This document shows positions 1 through 11,575 of a DNA stretch of 64,000 nucleotides, piece by piece. This DNA is from Ovis canadensis. Taxonomy: Eukaryota > Chordata > Mammalia > Artiodactyla > Bovidae. Below the pieces are notes generated by a model. The model had not been told where the DNA came from, made no database searches, and worked only from the letters and a program-made list of their open reading frames with translations. The DNA lies in contig NC_091255.1 in NCBI RefSeq assembly GCF_042477335.2, forward strand, positions 17,090,501 to 17,154,500. Direction: 5' to 3'. The translations under genes were made by a program, and so were the position numbers. Numbering within the stretch: the first letter of the stretch is position 1; the number at the start of each line of letters is the position of its first letter.

Positions 1-612
1 GGAGGGGACAGAGGCGGGGGCCAGTGAGAGTCCAGCCGCCTGACTTTGGTTTCAGTGCCCAGCCTCTGAAGGAGCCCCCCTCCGTGCTGTCGCTTGGGTG
101 TGAGGACCCTTTGCTAAATGGCCAGGGTGCCCGCCTACGTGTACTCAAGATTATTGACCCCTCTCCACCTTTCTTGGCCAGAATGGAAGGTATGAGGCCA
201 AGGCACGGCCACAATGGTAGAAAATCCAGTCTTTCTGACAGTGCTGTTTCCCTCGGGCTGATCATGACTCAGAATTAAACTCAGGCCCAGAACTAGCCTT
301 TTTCTGAGACCCAAAGGCAAGAATCTTTCCCCACACCTTGCTTCAAGGGTTCTCCAGGAGGATCTGGAGAACTGATTGACAGTGGCCTGGCCAGTGTTGA
401 CGGGATGCAGTCAAGTTCATGTCCTGCCGCCCAAACTCCCCACACCTGAGGCTACCCCTGCAGGCCACCTCTTCTGAGAAAGCCAAACAGCGATAAGGTG
501 TCAAGGAAGAAGATCTGGCTCCTAACCCCTAGCAGCCCAAAGTGGAAATGCATTCGTCACTCACAAGCTGCTCAGAGAGCAAACATGCCATCCTTCCCAA
601 TTTTTATACTTG
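1..612. other. Non-repetitive intergenic or intronic sequence
   Basis: No gene, RNA or repeat could be supported here. Short open frames do not resemble known proteins. Confidence 0.6.
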
Positions 613-830
613 GGCTTCCCTGGTGGCTCAGTCGGTAAGGAATCTGCCGGCAATGCAGGAGACTAGGATTCCATCCCTGGGTGGGGAAGATGCCCTGGAG
701 AAGGGAATGGCAAGCCATCCAGTATTCTTGCCTGCGGAATTCCATGGACAGAAGAGCCTGGCGGGCTACAGTCCAAGGGGTCACAAAGAGTCCTATACAG
801 CTAAGGGACTAACACTTTCACTTTCAACAC
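613..830 (+). repeat. Bov-tA SINE
   Basis: It starts GGGCTTCCCTGGTGGCTCAG (tRNA-Glu-derived head with box A) and continues through the Bov-A body to the ACTTTCACTTTCA tail. It is moderately diverged. Confidence 0.92.
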
Positions 831-1177
831 TGAAGACTAAACAAAGGGTGGGAAATCCCAGGGGCCAAGCTTCCCCCCAAAACAGCAAAGGCTATTCAAG
901 CTCTCAAGACCAGAGTTCTCACCAAAATTCACTAGCTAATACATAAGGATGTAAATTGCCATGTGGTTAGGTTACATCTAATGAGTGACTTGGTATTTTC
1001 TCTGATATTTTCTCCTTTGATATTCATTGCCAAAAGGGTGAGTGAGTCTTAAAGAGCTGCCTCCGGTGGCACTGGCTAGCTTGCTAAACTCTGTCTAAGG
1101 CACCAGACTCTTCCATTCTACGAGGCCAGCAAGATAGTGATTTTTTCCCCCCAAGCTTTCTTACTTCCTCTCAGTTA

Positions 1178-1242
1178 CACCCAGAAACACACACCCAGAA
1201 ACACACACACCCAGAAACACACACACATACACACACACACAT
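1178..1242 (+). repeat. CA-rich simple repeat
   Basis: An imperfect repeat with units of the type CACCCAGAAACACA passing into (CA)n, next to the small CpG island. Confidence 0.9.
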
Positions 1243-1309
1243 TCTCTGTCGCCTGAACACATCCTCCTGCTGAGGTTTCTCTTCATTCTCCAGGAGCTCT
1301 GGAAACCCG

Positions 1310-1750
1310 GGCCTGCAGGAAACGAGCGGGCAGGGAGGCGGCCGCGGATCGGCACTTCCTCCGCCGCAGGCCGGGCCTCCGCGCGGCCCCTCCCTGCCCG
1401 GGCCTGGAGGGCCCCCGCCGGGAACAAGGCCGCCTTTGAGAGCCCGCGCCGCCGCGGCCGGCCGGGTTGCCATGGCCACGGCCCCCCGGCGGGGAGGCGG
1501 CGCGGCGCCGGACACCCGCCCAGGCCCTCCCCGCGGCCCTGCCCGGCCCCTGCGCCCCTCAGCCGTCAGAAGGCGCCGCCCCAGGGCCCGAACGCGGCGA
1601 CGGCTCGCCCTGCCGCCCCGGCCCTGCCTCCTCGCCCTGGCTCGGGCCGCGTGTCCCTCGCAGTCGCCGCGCCGGGCCCCGCGTCCCGAGGAGCCAGCCG
1701 GGCGTCTGAATAATTCAGCCCTCAATCCGTCCTGTGGTCTGGGGGGGTTT
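1310..1750. promoter_or_regulatory. Small CpG island, unassigned
   Basis: G+C- and CpG-rich block of about 440 bases, with weaker enrichment to about 2050. Open frames on both strands here follow from composition, and no recognisable coding sequence or strong splice donor is evident. It may be an alternative first exon of the gene starting in the 17-kb island, or an intragenic island. Confidence 0.65.
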
Positions 1751-2164
1751 CATTTATTTTTGGAAGAGATCTTCAAAATTGTTTGAAGAGGTGAAACTGC
1801 CGTTTCACCACGGGAAGCAGTTTAATCCTAAACCTGGCTCTGGTTTGAGACCCAGGACCTCCCAAGACTGCAGGGAAGGGGCCGCTGAACTTCCTGAACC
1901 CAGCCGACCGCCAGCCCCGAAGCGGCTGCGAGGGCCGGGGGCGGCACAGTCTCCAGGGAGGCACTGCATTATTGGAAAGCCGCGAGCGCCAGCCCGGAGC
2001 CTGCCTCTAGTGGCGGGTCCCCAGGCCCCTCCAGCGCCCCACCCACGCCCTGAAGGCCTCGTGTTCGCTCTGACTCACGAGTACTGAGCACACAGTGTTA
2101 CCGCACTGGCCACGGGTCCCTGGCAGCTGGCAGCTTTGGCTCCCCTTAACCACACTAGCTGACA

Positions 2165-2345
2165 TTTTACCGAGCCTTCATCTCTTGTAGCTGGCACAAT
2201 AACCTTATGAGGTAGGTACTATGAATATCCGCCTGTCACAAGTGAGGACACAGACTGGAGGAGGTTAGGAGATGGCCCCAGGTCATACAGCTAGCAAGTG
2301 AATGGTGAGGATGCAGACCCAACCGTCTCTTTCCAGACTTCGTGC
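2165..2345 (+). repeat. MIR-type ancient SINE
   Basis: Carries the MIR-like series: CTTATGAGGTAGGTACTAT, a degraded fractions-of-gradient stretch, then GGTCATACAGCTAGCAAGTG. Confidence 0.65.
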
Positions 2346-2453
2346 CTTAATCCCCACGTTACATGGACATCTTCAAAGAGTGGAACCAACTCAGCCCAGG
2401 GAAAGTGACATGACTTGCTCATAGCCCACTGGGACCATGTCAGACAAGGACGG

Positions 2454-2698
2454 CTGCTGCTAAGTCGCTTCAGTCGTGTCCGACTCTGTGTGACCCCATA
2501 GATGGCAGCCCATCAGGCTCCCCCGTCCCTGGGATTCTCCAGGCAAGAACACTGGAGTGGGCTGCCATTTCCTTCTCCAATGCGTGAAAGTGAAGTCGCT
2601 CAGTAGTGTCCGACTCTTATCAACCCCATCAGGTTCCTCCGTCCATGGGATTTTCCAGGCAAGAATACTGGAGTGGCGTGCCACTGCCTTCTCAGACA
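2454..2698 (-). repeat. Bov-A2 SINE (two Bov-A units)
   Basis: Begins CTGCTGCTAAGTCGCTTCAG and contains two successive copies of the CCAGGCAAGAAxACTGGAGT block joined by GTGAAAGTGAAGTCGCTCAG. That dimeric structure is diagnostic for Bov-A2. Confidence 0.94.
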
Positions 2699-2705
2699 AG
2701 GACTA

Positions 2706-3567
2706 AAGAGCCATAATCTGGACTAACATCATTTCCACAATCACAGTTTCAACTACAGAGGTGAAAACACACTCAGAGTACTCCTTTTACAACGTTATGG
2801 TCTAATGGCCTATAAACATAGCGCGACCCAGGCAATGTACCATGCTAGTCCGTCCACTTCCTTCAGTCTCTGCTCCATGACTTTCCAACAAACAGCTCCC
2901 CTGCCTCCAACAAAACTTAAATTCCCTCTCACGGCAATATAATCTCTCCCACCCCTCTTCAGGGCAGTGCAATCTCCAAGATTCCTCACACACCACCCTG
3001 CCAGCTCATATTTATGCAGCACTTTATATTAATAGTTCTCAAAGCTCTCTTACAGTCATCCAGTCAGCTCAACAACTCTTGAACCAGGTAAGCATCAGCA
3101 CCTTTTCTGAGGACTGCCCCCACCCACATTCACAGGGGAAAGGGCCCAAGCCAGGTGGTACTATATGACCATGCGCTCCTGGCCATCCCTGATTGGACCA
3201 GCAGGAGACAACCGACAGTAAGGGACCAATCAGATTCTTCTCTCGAATCTGAATCAAAGGTCTGAAATGCAATCCAGTCTGATGTTTCTAGAAGGAAAAT
3301 GGGTATATCTGGGGGCTGAGGACCCATGACATCTAGCATACATCCACAGAAGCAGTGGCATCCTGCAGTTCCAGGCACTAGGGAGGCCGACGGTATTTCC
3401 TGCCCTTGATTCTTGCATTCTCCTTGGCTTCAAATAGCTCAAGTTGGTTTCTGTTACTTGCAGTCAGTAGAGTCTGAACTAACAGATGGGTTGGATAATT
3501 ATCCTCCTTTTGCAGATGAGGAAAGAGGCTCACACAGGTGGAGTGACTAAATGATTATCACAAGATT
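2706..3567. other. Unique sequence without recognised genes
   Basis: Several short minus-strand open frames exist but none has recognisable domains or splice signals. An old MIR-like tail may lie near 3490-3560. Confidence 0.5.
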
Positions 3568-3578
3568 AAATGTAATAA

Positions 3579-3789
3579 AAGTGAAAGTGAAAGTGAGGTC
3601 GTGTCCGACTCTTTGCAACCCCGTGGACTGTAGCCCACCAGGATCCTGCGTCCATGGGATTCTCCAGGCAAGAATACTGGAGTAGGTTGCCATTTCCTTC
3701 TCCGGGATCTTCCCGACCCAGGGATTGAACCCAGGTCTCCTGCATTACAGGCAGATGCTTTAACCTCTGAGCCACCAGGGAATCCCCAA
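3579..3789 (-). repeat. Bov-tA SINE with 11-bp target-site duplication
   Basis: Full-length element in minus orientation ending at the head CTGAGCCACCAGGGAATCCC. It is flanked by exact direct repeats AAATGTAATAA at 3568-3578 and 3790-3800, so its borders are secure. Confidence 0.95.
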
Positions 3790-3800
3790 AAATGTAATAA

Positions 3801-4553
3801 CGGAGAGGTTAAAATTCCTGCCGTGTGACTCCCCTTCGGCCATTTCTTGCCTTCTTCCCTGGATTAAAGAAAGTGGCAGGTGTTCCCTTCTTGTTAGTGT
3901 TTTTAAAAAAATATGACAACTGACGATAATTGATGAGGCTGTAGGCACTCTAATGGATTAAAACCAGAGATAAGAAATACAGGCAGCACGCGCCCTCTGT
4001 GATGGCCCACACTCTATCTGTGGAGTGTGCTCCTCTCCAAATCCGAATAAATTCCCTTCTTACCTATCAAAAACAAAGCAACATCCTCTCCTTTGAAACC
4101 ACGAAGACAACCCTTTGCCCCTCTCCACTTCCCAGCCTCCTTTACAGTTAGGTTGGAGCCATGTGAGAAGTTCTGACCAATTAAATGTGCATAGAAGTAA
4201 TAGGTGTCAGTTCCTTGGTAAGGCAGTTAAAAGCCAGAGGCTGGGGAACTGTGACGGCCCCATATTCCAGATGATGTGACTACAGATGGGGGGAGGACTG
4301 CCTAACCCATGTGAGACTTCCTATGAGCACATATGGAACGTAGTTGTGTCAAGCCGCCGCAATGTCAGAGTTTGGTTATTACTGCAGAATAGTGCGGCTA
4401 CTCTCCCAACTGAAACACATAAGACACTCAACCAGGGCTCTTCCGCACATTTCTCTGGTCTGCAGGATGCTTGAATTGCCTAACATTCATTTGTTTAACA
4501 AATATTCCTAGCGCCCCTAGACTAGGCGCTGTAACAGGTACAGCCAAGAGCAC
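3801..4553. other. Unique sequence, no gene recognised
   Basis: No ORF of interest and no clear repeat. The portion near 4140-4260 resembles old degraded interspersed sequence but could not be classified. Confidence 0.45.
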
Positions 4554-4772
4554 AGTTCAGTTCAGTCGCTCAGTCGTGTCCGACTCTTTGCGACCCCATG
4601 AATCGCAGCACGCCAGGCCTCCCTGTCCATCACCAACTCCCGGAGTTCACTCAGACTCACGTCCATCGAGTCCGTGATGCCATCCAGCCATCTCATCCTC
4701 TGTCGTCCCCTTCTCCTCCTGCCCCCAATCCCTCCCAGCATCAGAGTCTTTTCCAATGAGTCAACTCTTCAC
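4554..4772 (-). repeat. BovB LINE 3' end fragment
   Basis: Encodes on the minus strand the C-terminal BovB segment ([20 protein letters not shown] and [20 protein letters not shown]), followed by the 3' end that BovB shares with Bov-A. Heavily 5'-truncated. Confidence 0.93.
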
Positions 4773-5848
4773 AAGAGCACAGTAAAAAAAAAAAAAAAAA
4801 AGACCCAATTTCTCTCTTCAAGACGGCCCCTATCTGGTGACCCACAGACCGGACTTTGGGACTAAAAGGAGCAGTTCTGCAGGCGTGAAGGCAGGACCTC
4901 CCCTTGGGCCACTGGCTCAACTGCACCCCAAGAAAAGGTAAGCTGCCAGAAGGCAAAGACAGCTTGTCCCAGCGACTCCAGGAGGGCGGCAGCCAAGACT
5001 GAGTCCACACCAAGTTTTCATACCCTGGGCTCTACCAGCTGCCCCCCTGCCAGCCACGTGGACACATACAAGTGCCTCCCTTGCCCTGGGCACAGAACAG
5101 AAGGGAGAAGGCATCAGGGAAGAGCCATCAAAGAGAGCAGAAAAACAGGAGCAATAAAAGACACAGCTCATTCACCCTCACCCTCCTCTGCAGCCAGAGT
5201 ATCTCCTCTGGAATTACCCCCCTGCTTAATTTATTCTAGCCCCAGAAGTCCCCAACACCTGAGCTTTCTTCCCCCATCCCTTATAATTGAGGGCCAACCA
5301 GAGAAATCACTCTGGACTCTTCGTGTCAAAAGCTAAATGAGAAGAGAAGTGAGGCAGGCAGAGCCATCACATACAGTTATGTGGGCTGTTCACTACACAG
5401 AGGGTCCACCCGTAGGGTCAGATGGGGTGAATCCGCCTATGCTCAGCTCACTAAGTTGTGAACCCTGGAGAAAGGCTCCTTTCTTCGAATTCACACAAAG
5501 GTATCTGCTGTACGCTGCACCCCCAGAAGCACCAGAGTGGGGGCTTCTCCACAAAGAGTGAAAAAGTTTGGTAATGGGTCCATGGGAAAGTATTGTACTA
5601 GCGTCTCTAAATCTGGGTGTACTTGAAACTTTTTATCATAAACTGTAAAACAAAGAAAAAAAAATCCCACACAGTAAGTAGCTATTACTTGGACAAGTTA
5701 CTTAGCCCTCAGCCTCAGTTCCCCCATCTAAAAAGACAATAATCCCTGGCGTATATGTTTGGTACAGGACCAAATTAAATAACTGAAGTGAAATGTTTGA
5801 CATGAGTAAATCCTCTTATACACAGGAGCAGTGTAAGAACAGTAAGCA
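4773..5848. other. Unique sequence with a poly-A stretch and MIR trace
   Basis: A run of about 18 A at 4784-4801 and a MIR-like segment at about 5685-5760. Nothing coding was recognised. Confidence 0.5.
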
Positions 5849-6030
5849 CTGGGACTTCTGCCTTGTAATGCAGGGGACGTGGGTTTGATCCCTGGTCCGG
5901 GAAGGTTCCACATGTCTCGGAGGAACTGAGCCCATGCCCCATAACTAGAGAGTCAGTGCACTGCAAGGAAAGGTCCCACAAGCCACAAGCAGGGCCCAAC
6001 ACAGCCAAATACCTATTTCCTTTTTTAAAA
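5849..6030 (+). repeat. CHR-2-type tRNA-derived SINE
   Basis: Carries the block GGGTTTGATCCCTGGTCCGG (box B) followed by GGAAGGTTCCACATG, then the tail region with CCACAAGCCACAAGC. The 5' head is degraded. Confidence 0.75.
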
Positions 6031-6631
6031 AAGTGTCTGCTGCTGCTAGCTGGGGAAGGAAGGAAAATGAGGCAAAACAGTGGCCGTGGGGCCTTGTGGA
6101 GAAACACAACCACTCTGGGTAAACTGTGCCATGAGGTCAAAGGAAGTCTGAAAACACAACCACCCTGTTACCATCCCTAAACTGGGTGGCTGGTCTGAGG
6201 GAGTCTTCCTGCAATCCCTCCCTCCCAAGTGGACTTCACCTTCCTCTGGGGACCCCAGACTCAGCTCATGATCCAAAAGAGAGTCCGCAGAAAGGTCACA
6301 GAGAGTAGGTCAGAGAAGGATGTGCCCTGCAGCTTCCTCACAAACTCAGAGACAAACAGGGTGACTCCAGGACCTGGAAGCTTCCTTTTTTAGTTCTAGA
6401 AGAAGACAAGAGGTCCCCCAAAATGTACCAGGGGAACCAGGTACTAACTAACACAGGGAGGGCCCCGCCCCACCCCCTTCAAGGGGTGGAGTCAGAGTAG
6501 CCATTCACATCCCTAAAGATCAAAAATTATGTTTGTGTTGTCCAGTTGTATGGGATGAATTTTTACATTAATATCCTCAAAGTTATCACTGCTATGTATG
6601 AATTTCACCAGTGGTTTGCCATTTAAAAATG
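6031..6631. other. Unique sequence, no gene recognised
   Basis: Short open frames on both strands, none with recognisable features. Confidence 0.5.
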
Positions 6632-6833
6632 CGTGAGTGTACACTCAGTCACAACTGACTCTTTGCGACCGCATGGACTGTAGCCCCCCAGGCTCCTCTG
6701 TCCATGGAATTCTCCAGGCAAGAATACTGGAGTGGGTAGCCATCTCCTCCTCCGGGGATCTTCCCGACCCAGGGATCGAACCCTCCTACACTGGCAGGTG
6801 GATTCTTTATTATTCAGCCACCTGGGAAGCCCC
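6632..6833 (-). repeat. Bov-tA SINE
   Basis: Minus orientation, from a diverged tail (CACTCAGTCACAACTGACTC) to the head CAGCCACCTGGGAAGCCCC. Confidence 0.92.
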
Positions 6834-7965
6834 ATTGAAAACTGATGCATACCCAACCCCCAATCCATTTCTCTCATAGGGCCTATTCCTTCCCCAGAGC
6901 CTCTCAGGGCTAGAGAGGGCTGGAGGCAGCAGTGCCACAAAGCCAGCAGCCCTTCCCAAAGCCCCCGGGGCCCCCCACCCTCGGCTCGAGCCACCGAGGC
7001 CCTTCTGTCGGCCCAGCTCTGCCCTGGGACGACACACACGGAAGGCCTCTGGTTTCCGTCAAATACCATCGCACCCACTCGCACCCGCTCTCTTTTCCAA
7101 GATGAAAGCTACTAGGATGATCCATTCTCTTATTAAGACAACTCCTGAGAAGAAAGTCACCCAAGTTCTCAATTCTCTCTCCTTTGAGCACAAGCCACTC
7201 CATGGCTCACCCCCACAGAGGTTCACAGAAATACAAAAACAAAGAATTTCCACTAACAAGCCCATCCTTCACCTTCCCTTTCACGGCTCAAGAATTTGCT
7301 ATCCGTATCTATGGCAGTTTTCTAAGTTTCTGAAGCTGTCACAGCTGAGGGCTGGAACGGAAAGACAGGCTTCCCAATAAAATGTGATAGGAGAGCAAAG
7401 AGACACATGGCCCTTAAATCCACAGAACAGCCCCTCACAGCAGAGAGCAAAAAGCCACCGAGAAAATGTCCTTCTCTGTCTCTGCCGGTGCTCTTCGGCT
7501 TTGTCCCAAACTTAGAAACAGCTGTTTCCCTATAACTCCAAAAAAAGCTCTCATATGCTCCGTCTCCTCATTCTTTCCAACACTGTGATCTGTACACTTA
7601 ATCTACCACCAGGCTCAGCTTATCCCTCCCTCAGCTCGTCAAACAACAAGAGGAACAGTGGAAGAGCAAGAAGTACTGCACGGCAACACAGCCGTCTTAG
7701 AAACACCATCTACAGAGTCAGCAGCCTGGCCTTCAGGGTTCAGACCCCAGTTCCTCCTTACCTGACTGTGTGCCTTTGGGCATGTTGACTTAGCCCTCTG
7801 AGTCTCCATCCCCTCATCTGGAAAGTGGTAAATACTACTGTACACATAATGGGCTGAGTAAATAAATATATCCTCTTAAAATGCACAGAGAGGTGACTGG
7901 CATGCAATAAGTAGGTAACCAAACTGTAATTCTTGTTAGACCATCACAGCCAACTAATGCAATGC
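6834..7965. other. Unique sequence with a MIR at about 7720-7880
   Basis: A MIR-type segment (GGTTCAGACCCCAGTTCCTCC through CTCATCTGGAAAGTGG) lies near the right end. The remainder shows no gene. Confidence 0.55.
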
Positions 7966-7969
7966 ATGC

Positions 7970-8190
7970 ATGCATGCTAAGTTGCTTCAGTCATTCCAAC
8001 TCTATGCAACCCTATGGACTGTAGCCCACCAGGCTCCTCTGTCCGTGGGGATTCACCAGGCAAGAATACTGGAGAGGGCTGCCATGCCCTTTTCCAGGGG
8101 ATCTTCCCAACCCAGGGATCGAACCCGTGTCTCTTACGTCTCCTGTATTGGCAAGCGGGTTCTTTCCCACTAGCGCCACCTGGGAAGCCC
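7970..8190 (-). repeat. Bov-tA SINE
   Basis: Minus-oriented, with TGCATGCATGCTAAGTTGCTTC at the tail and GCGCCACCTGGGAAGCCCC at the head. Confidence 0.92.
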
Positions 8191-9284
8191 CATCTAGTGC
8201 AATAGCGACTCTTATTACCAGCTCTGGTTAACAGATGTGTTCAAAATCCATTTGTTGTTGCGGGTACAATAACAGATTAAACTCAAGAAAAGTACAAACC
8301 AAGAAATAAAGTGATCTGCTCAGAATGACAGTCCACACACAATAGAGCTCAGACTGGATCTCTCATCTTAGACTCTGAATCACACGCTCACAAATTTCAC
8401 ACTCTAACAAGCTCTCTCCCTCAGGCACGGAAATTTGAGAAGTCCCATGGATCAGCATCAAAAACAGATTTCAATTCTGTAAGCCCCAGAGAGTGGCAAT
8501 ATCACAAGGGAATGTTGCAGGATTTGCCAAACAAAATTAATTTCCATTTGTTTTCATATTCCAAGAAAATATACCAAAGCAGCCTTATGCCACCCCATCA
8601 AAAGTGTCAAAAGACCCCTCAAGGCCAAGGATGACACCCCCCTCAACAATATTTCAGCCTCCCTTGGGAGGCTCCCAGGCTGTCAGCAATTTGCAAAAAA
8701 GGTCAGTGCAAATCATTTGGGAAGGCATTTGTGCTGGCCTGGCCTAAGACCTGAGGACGGACTTCTGCCAAGCCCATAGTTTTTAAAAGCATGCACTGTC
8801 TTCACCCTTGATAAGCAGCAGCCAGGCTGCAGAAATATTTCCATTACACCCAAAAGCCTGCTTGCCATCACAACTCATTGAAATGGATGTTTCCAATTTG
8901 AGGAGAGTTCAACAAAAACATCGAAGAACTCCCCAACCTTTCCAGCAGAGGTAACCATTCTGGCATTTAGGAAACCTCTAAACACTATAAAGGGTGTCTG
9001 TGGACACAGATTATTTGTTAAATACATGCCCTCATGCCCACAGTCTAACTATATCTAATACATGGATTGAGCCCATTTCTTCCAGCTCTTTTATGAATGT
9101 TTATGCATTAGATTTCTACACAAGTACTTTCACCAATGCTCTTTGTGTGTTTCAAGACTGTGATTAAATCACTGCATGGCCATGCTGGAGAAAACTAGTA
9201 TTATAAAGAGTTTAGCACTATAGCCCTGGCTCTAACAGCAATTAGCCACTGATGATGATATGATTTCATGAAATGAGGATAATA
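8191..9284. other. Unique sequence, no gene recognised
   Basis: AT-rich, with no recognisable young repeat or coding sequence. Confidence 0.5.
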
Positions 9285-9740
9285 ACAAATGACAGCAGTA
9301 GCTAACATTTATTGAGAACTTAAAGATTTGCCAAGCACTGTGCTAATGCTTAACGAGTATTTGATCCTCACTAGCAACAATTAGCAGAGAAGGCACTGGC
9401 ACCCCACTCCAGTACTCTTGCCTGGAAAATCCCATGGACGGAAGAGCCTGGTAGGCTGCAGTCCATGGGGTCGTGAAGAGTCGGACAGGACTGAGCGACT
9501 TCACTTTCACGCATTGGAGAAGGAAATGGCAACCTACTCCAGTGTTCTTGCCTAGAGAATCCCAGGGACGGGGGAGCCTGATGGGCCTCCATCTATGGGG
9601 TCACACAGAGTTGGACATGACCAAAGTGACTTAGCAGCAGCAACAATTAGGGGATATTATCACTCCCATTGAATGGTTCAGGAAACTAAGACTCAGAAAT
9701 TGACTTAACTTGCCCCAAGAACACAGCAGCAACTAGCAAA
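9285..9740 (+). repeat. MIR split by a Bov-A2 insertion
   Basis: The left MIR half is 9285-9384 (GCTAACATTTATTGAGAACT, CTGTGCTAATGCTTAA, TTGATCCTCAC). The right half resumes at 9639-9740 (TATTATCACTCCCATT, GGAAACTAAGACTCAGAAAT). The halves match one continuous element, and the intervening block is a Bov-A2. Confidence 0.85.
9385..9638 (+). repeat. Bov-A2 SINE inside a MIR
   Basis: Dimeric Bov-A2 from AGAGAAGGCACTGG to TGACTTAGCAGC. It is flanked by exact direct repeats AGCAACAATTAG at 9373-9384 and 9639-9650, marking the insertion into the older MIR. Confidence 0.95.
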
Positions 9741-11472
9741 GATGGATACAAACACAGGCAGTCTGACTCAAGAGTTTTTAACTACATTCTATAGTTCTTT
9801 TTCAAGGTGCTTAATGACCCAGGACCACAAATTCCTCTAGGAGCAGTCTGGATGATCTTCAAAATCCTTCCTGGCTTTAAAATTCAATGCTTCTCTCTTT
9901 CAGCAATAAAATGAATGTATGACTTGGAGAAATAAAATGCAATGGTGCTGTAACACTGCTCGGGTGGGATGAAACATCTGTGTCTGCCGCACCCAGAGCC
10001 AGTCAGGGGAGGGAAGGCACTGATTTTCTGAGATAATGACCGCCCTGTGAAACCACCAGACTGGCCGCAAACCGTCTCAAGGAGAAACGACAGCTTGAAG
10101 GCAGCATCTTAAAGGATGCGCCAACTCGCAAAAGTCTGCAGGTTCTCAACTATCAGCTCTAAAACCTTCATTTGTCTTTATTTTTTTTTAAGGGGAAACT
10201 CAAATGCAAGAGAACGCAAGTTGTAAGGATACGGGTATAAGAAGGGGGCGGGGTGGTTTGTGGCACACTGACACCCGGCTTTCCTCCGAGCTTGGCACCT
10301 GCTCATGCAAAACCCACTCCATCCAGGTAGTCTGTGTTTTACAGCTTCCGTAAGACCTCGCAGCCCCGGCTCAGAACTCCTGTAACTGTGCCGGCTTTTG
10401 CCCTCCACACAGCTGCTGACACCATCATAGGCTGCTGTCCGGTCCACAGACACAGAGATGCTCAATGGCTGCCTCCCGTGACTGTATCTCTGATTCATCT
10501 TCCTCCTCTCCCTGCTCAGCGCAGGAGTTCCCTGCCCGCCCACCTTGCCACTCGTGGCAGCCAATGGTGAGGCTCTCCCAGCAGCCTCCTCCTCCTCTCC
10601 CTCGCTCTAGCTCAGGCTCGCTCTCTCAGCTCCTGGTACAGCCTGAAACCGAAACTAATCTCAGACCTGAACAAAGTGAAATCATTTCCTAAGCCTGATC
10701 ACCCTACATGACCGCAGAGGATCTTCTCATCAGAGCTCCAGATTTAGCGCGCTGGTTGCGGGAGGTAAGGGCGGGAAATAAACCCTTGTGCAGGTGCCTC
10801 CTAGAACTCAGTGCTCCCTTAATGAATAGCTAAGAAGCAAGAGACCCGCCATAGGGTTTTCGGCTGCTGCTTTTCTTTAATTTGCACAAGTCCACTGAAA
10901 TTCACCCCAGGAAGTAAACTTCACCACTCAGTATTCTAAATTCATTGTCTAGCACTGGCTCCCGTTTGGCTCCTCCTTAATCAGATTCTCTTCTGAGAGC
11001 AAGCCTTGTTTCTTTGGTGATCTCTGTAGCCATCTTGCTGAATGCATCCTAGATAACTAGACCACACACTTTTCCTAAATTTGAAAAATGCAGCCTTTTT
11101 ACTTTCAGGCTGGGAACAACAAACTACAACAAACAAAAAAAGGCAAGTCATCATCAATGAACATAATGTCCGCCCTTGATATGGTTTCAAAAGAATTAGA
11201 CACATTGAGAAAAATCCCAAACTGTTCTGTCCGTCATGCTTGCCCCCAGCACACTTTTGGGTGCCTCTCTCTGTTGCTGGGGGCATCGTGTAATGATTCA
11301 GTTGCTGGCTTAAGCAACACAGAGCTGAAAAGGGAAACGCACTGGCCAACAAGTGTTTGGTAAAAGAGAAATAACTTTTGGGTGGTCTGCTATTTACTCT
11401 TCATTCAACCAGGTTTACTGAAGGCCCTCGAGGGGCCTTCTAGGTGCTGGGCCAGGAGGGTGAGCAGCGTGA
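9741..11472. other. Unique sequence with a mildly GC-rich patch
   Basis: At 10380-10800 the sequence is CT/GC-rich, with a CCAAT at 10560 and a plus-strand donor-like GGGAG|GTAAGG near 10760. Open frames there match no known family. It could be an unannotated exon or promoter but the evidence is thin. Confidence 0.35.
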
Positions 11473-11575
11473 GTGACAGTCACTCAGCCATGTCCAAGTC
11501 TGTTCGAGTCCACAGTGTGCAGCCCACCAGGCTCCTCTGTCCATGGACTTCTCCAGGCAAGAATGCTGGAGTGAA
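11473..11575 (-). repeat. Bov-A/Bov-tA SINE fragment
   Basis: Partial element: CACTCAGCCATGTCCAAGTC through CCAGGCAAGAATGCTGGAGT, without the tRNA head. Confidence 0.88.

Noticed and set aside
613-640. tRNA gene suggested by A- and B-box-like sequence at SINE heads
   Set aside because: These are the tRNA-Glu-derived heads of Bov-tA and CHR-2 SINEs. They lack a foldable complete tRNA and recur throughout the window.
1171-1725. 184-codon minus-strand frame in the small CpG island
   Set aside because: Its C-terminal part is a translation of the CA repeat (Cys/Val alternation) and the rest is GC-driven low complexity.
10178-10564. 128-codon minus-strand frame
   Set aside because: No similarity I can name and no start or splice context beyond chance. 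Mentioned only as part of the GC-rich patch.
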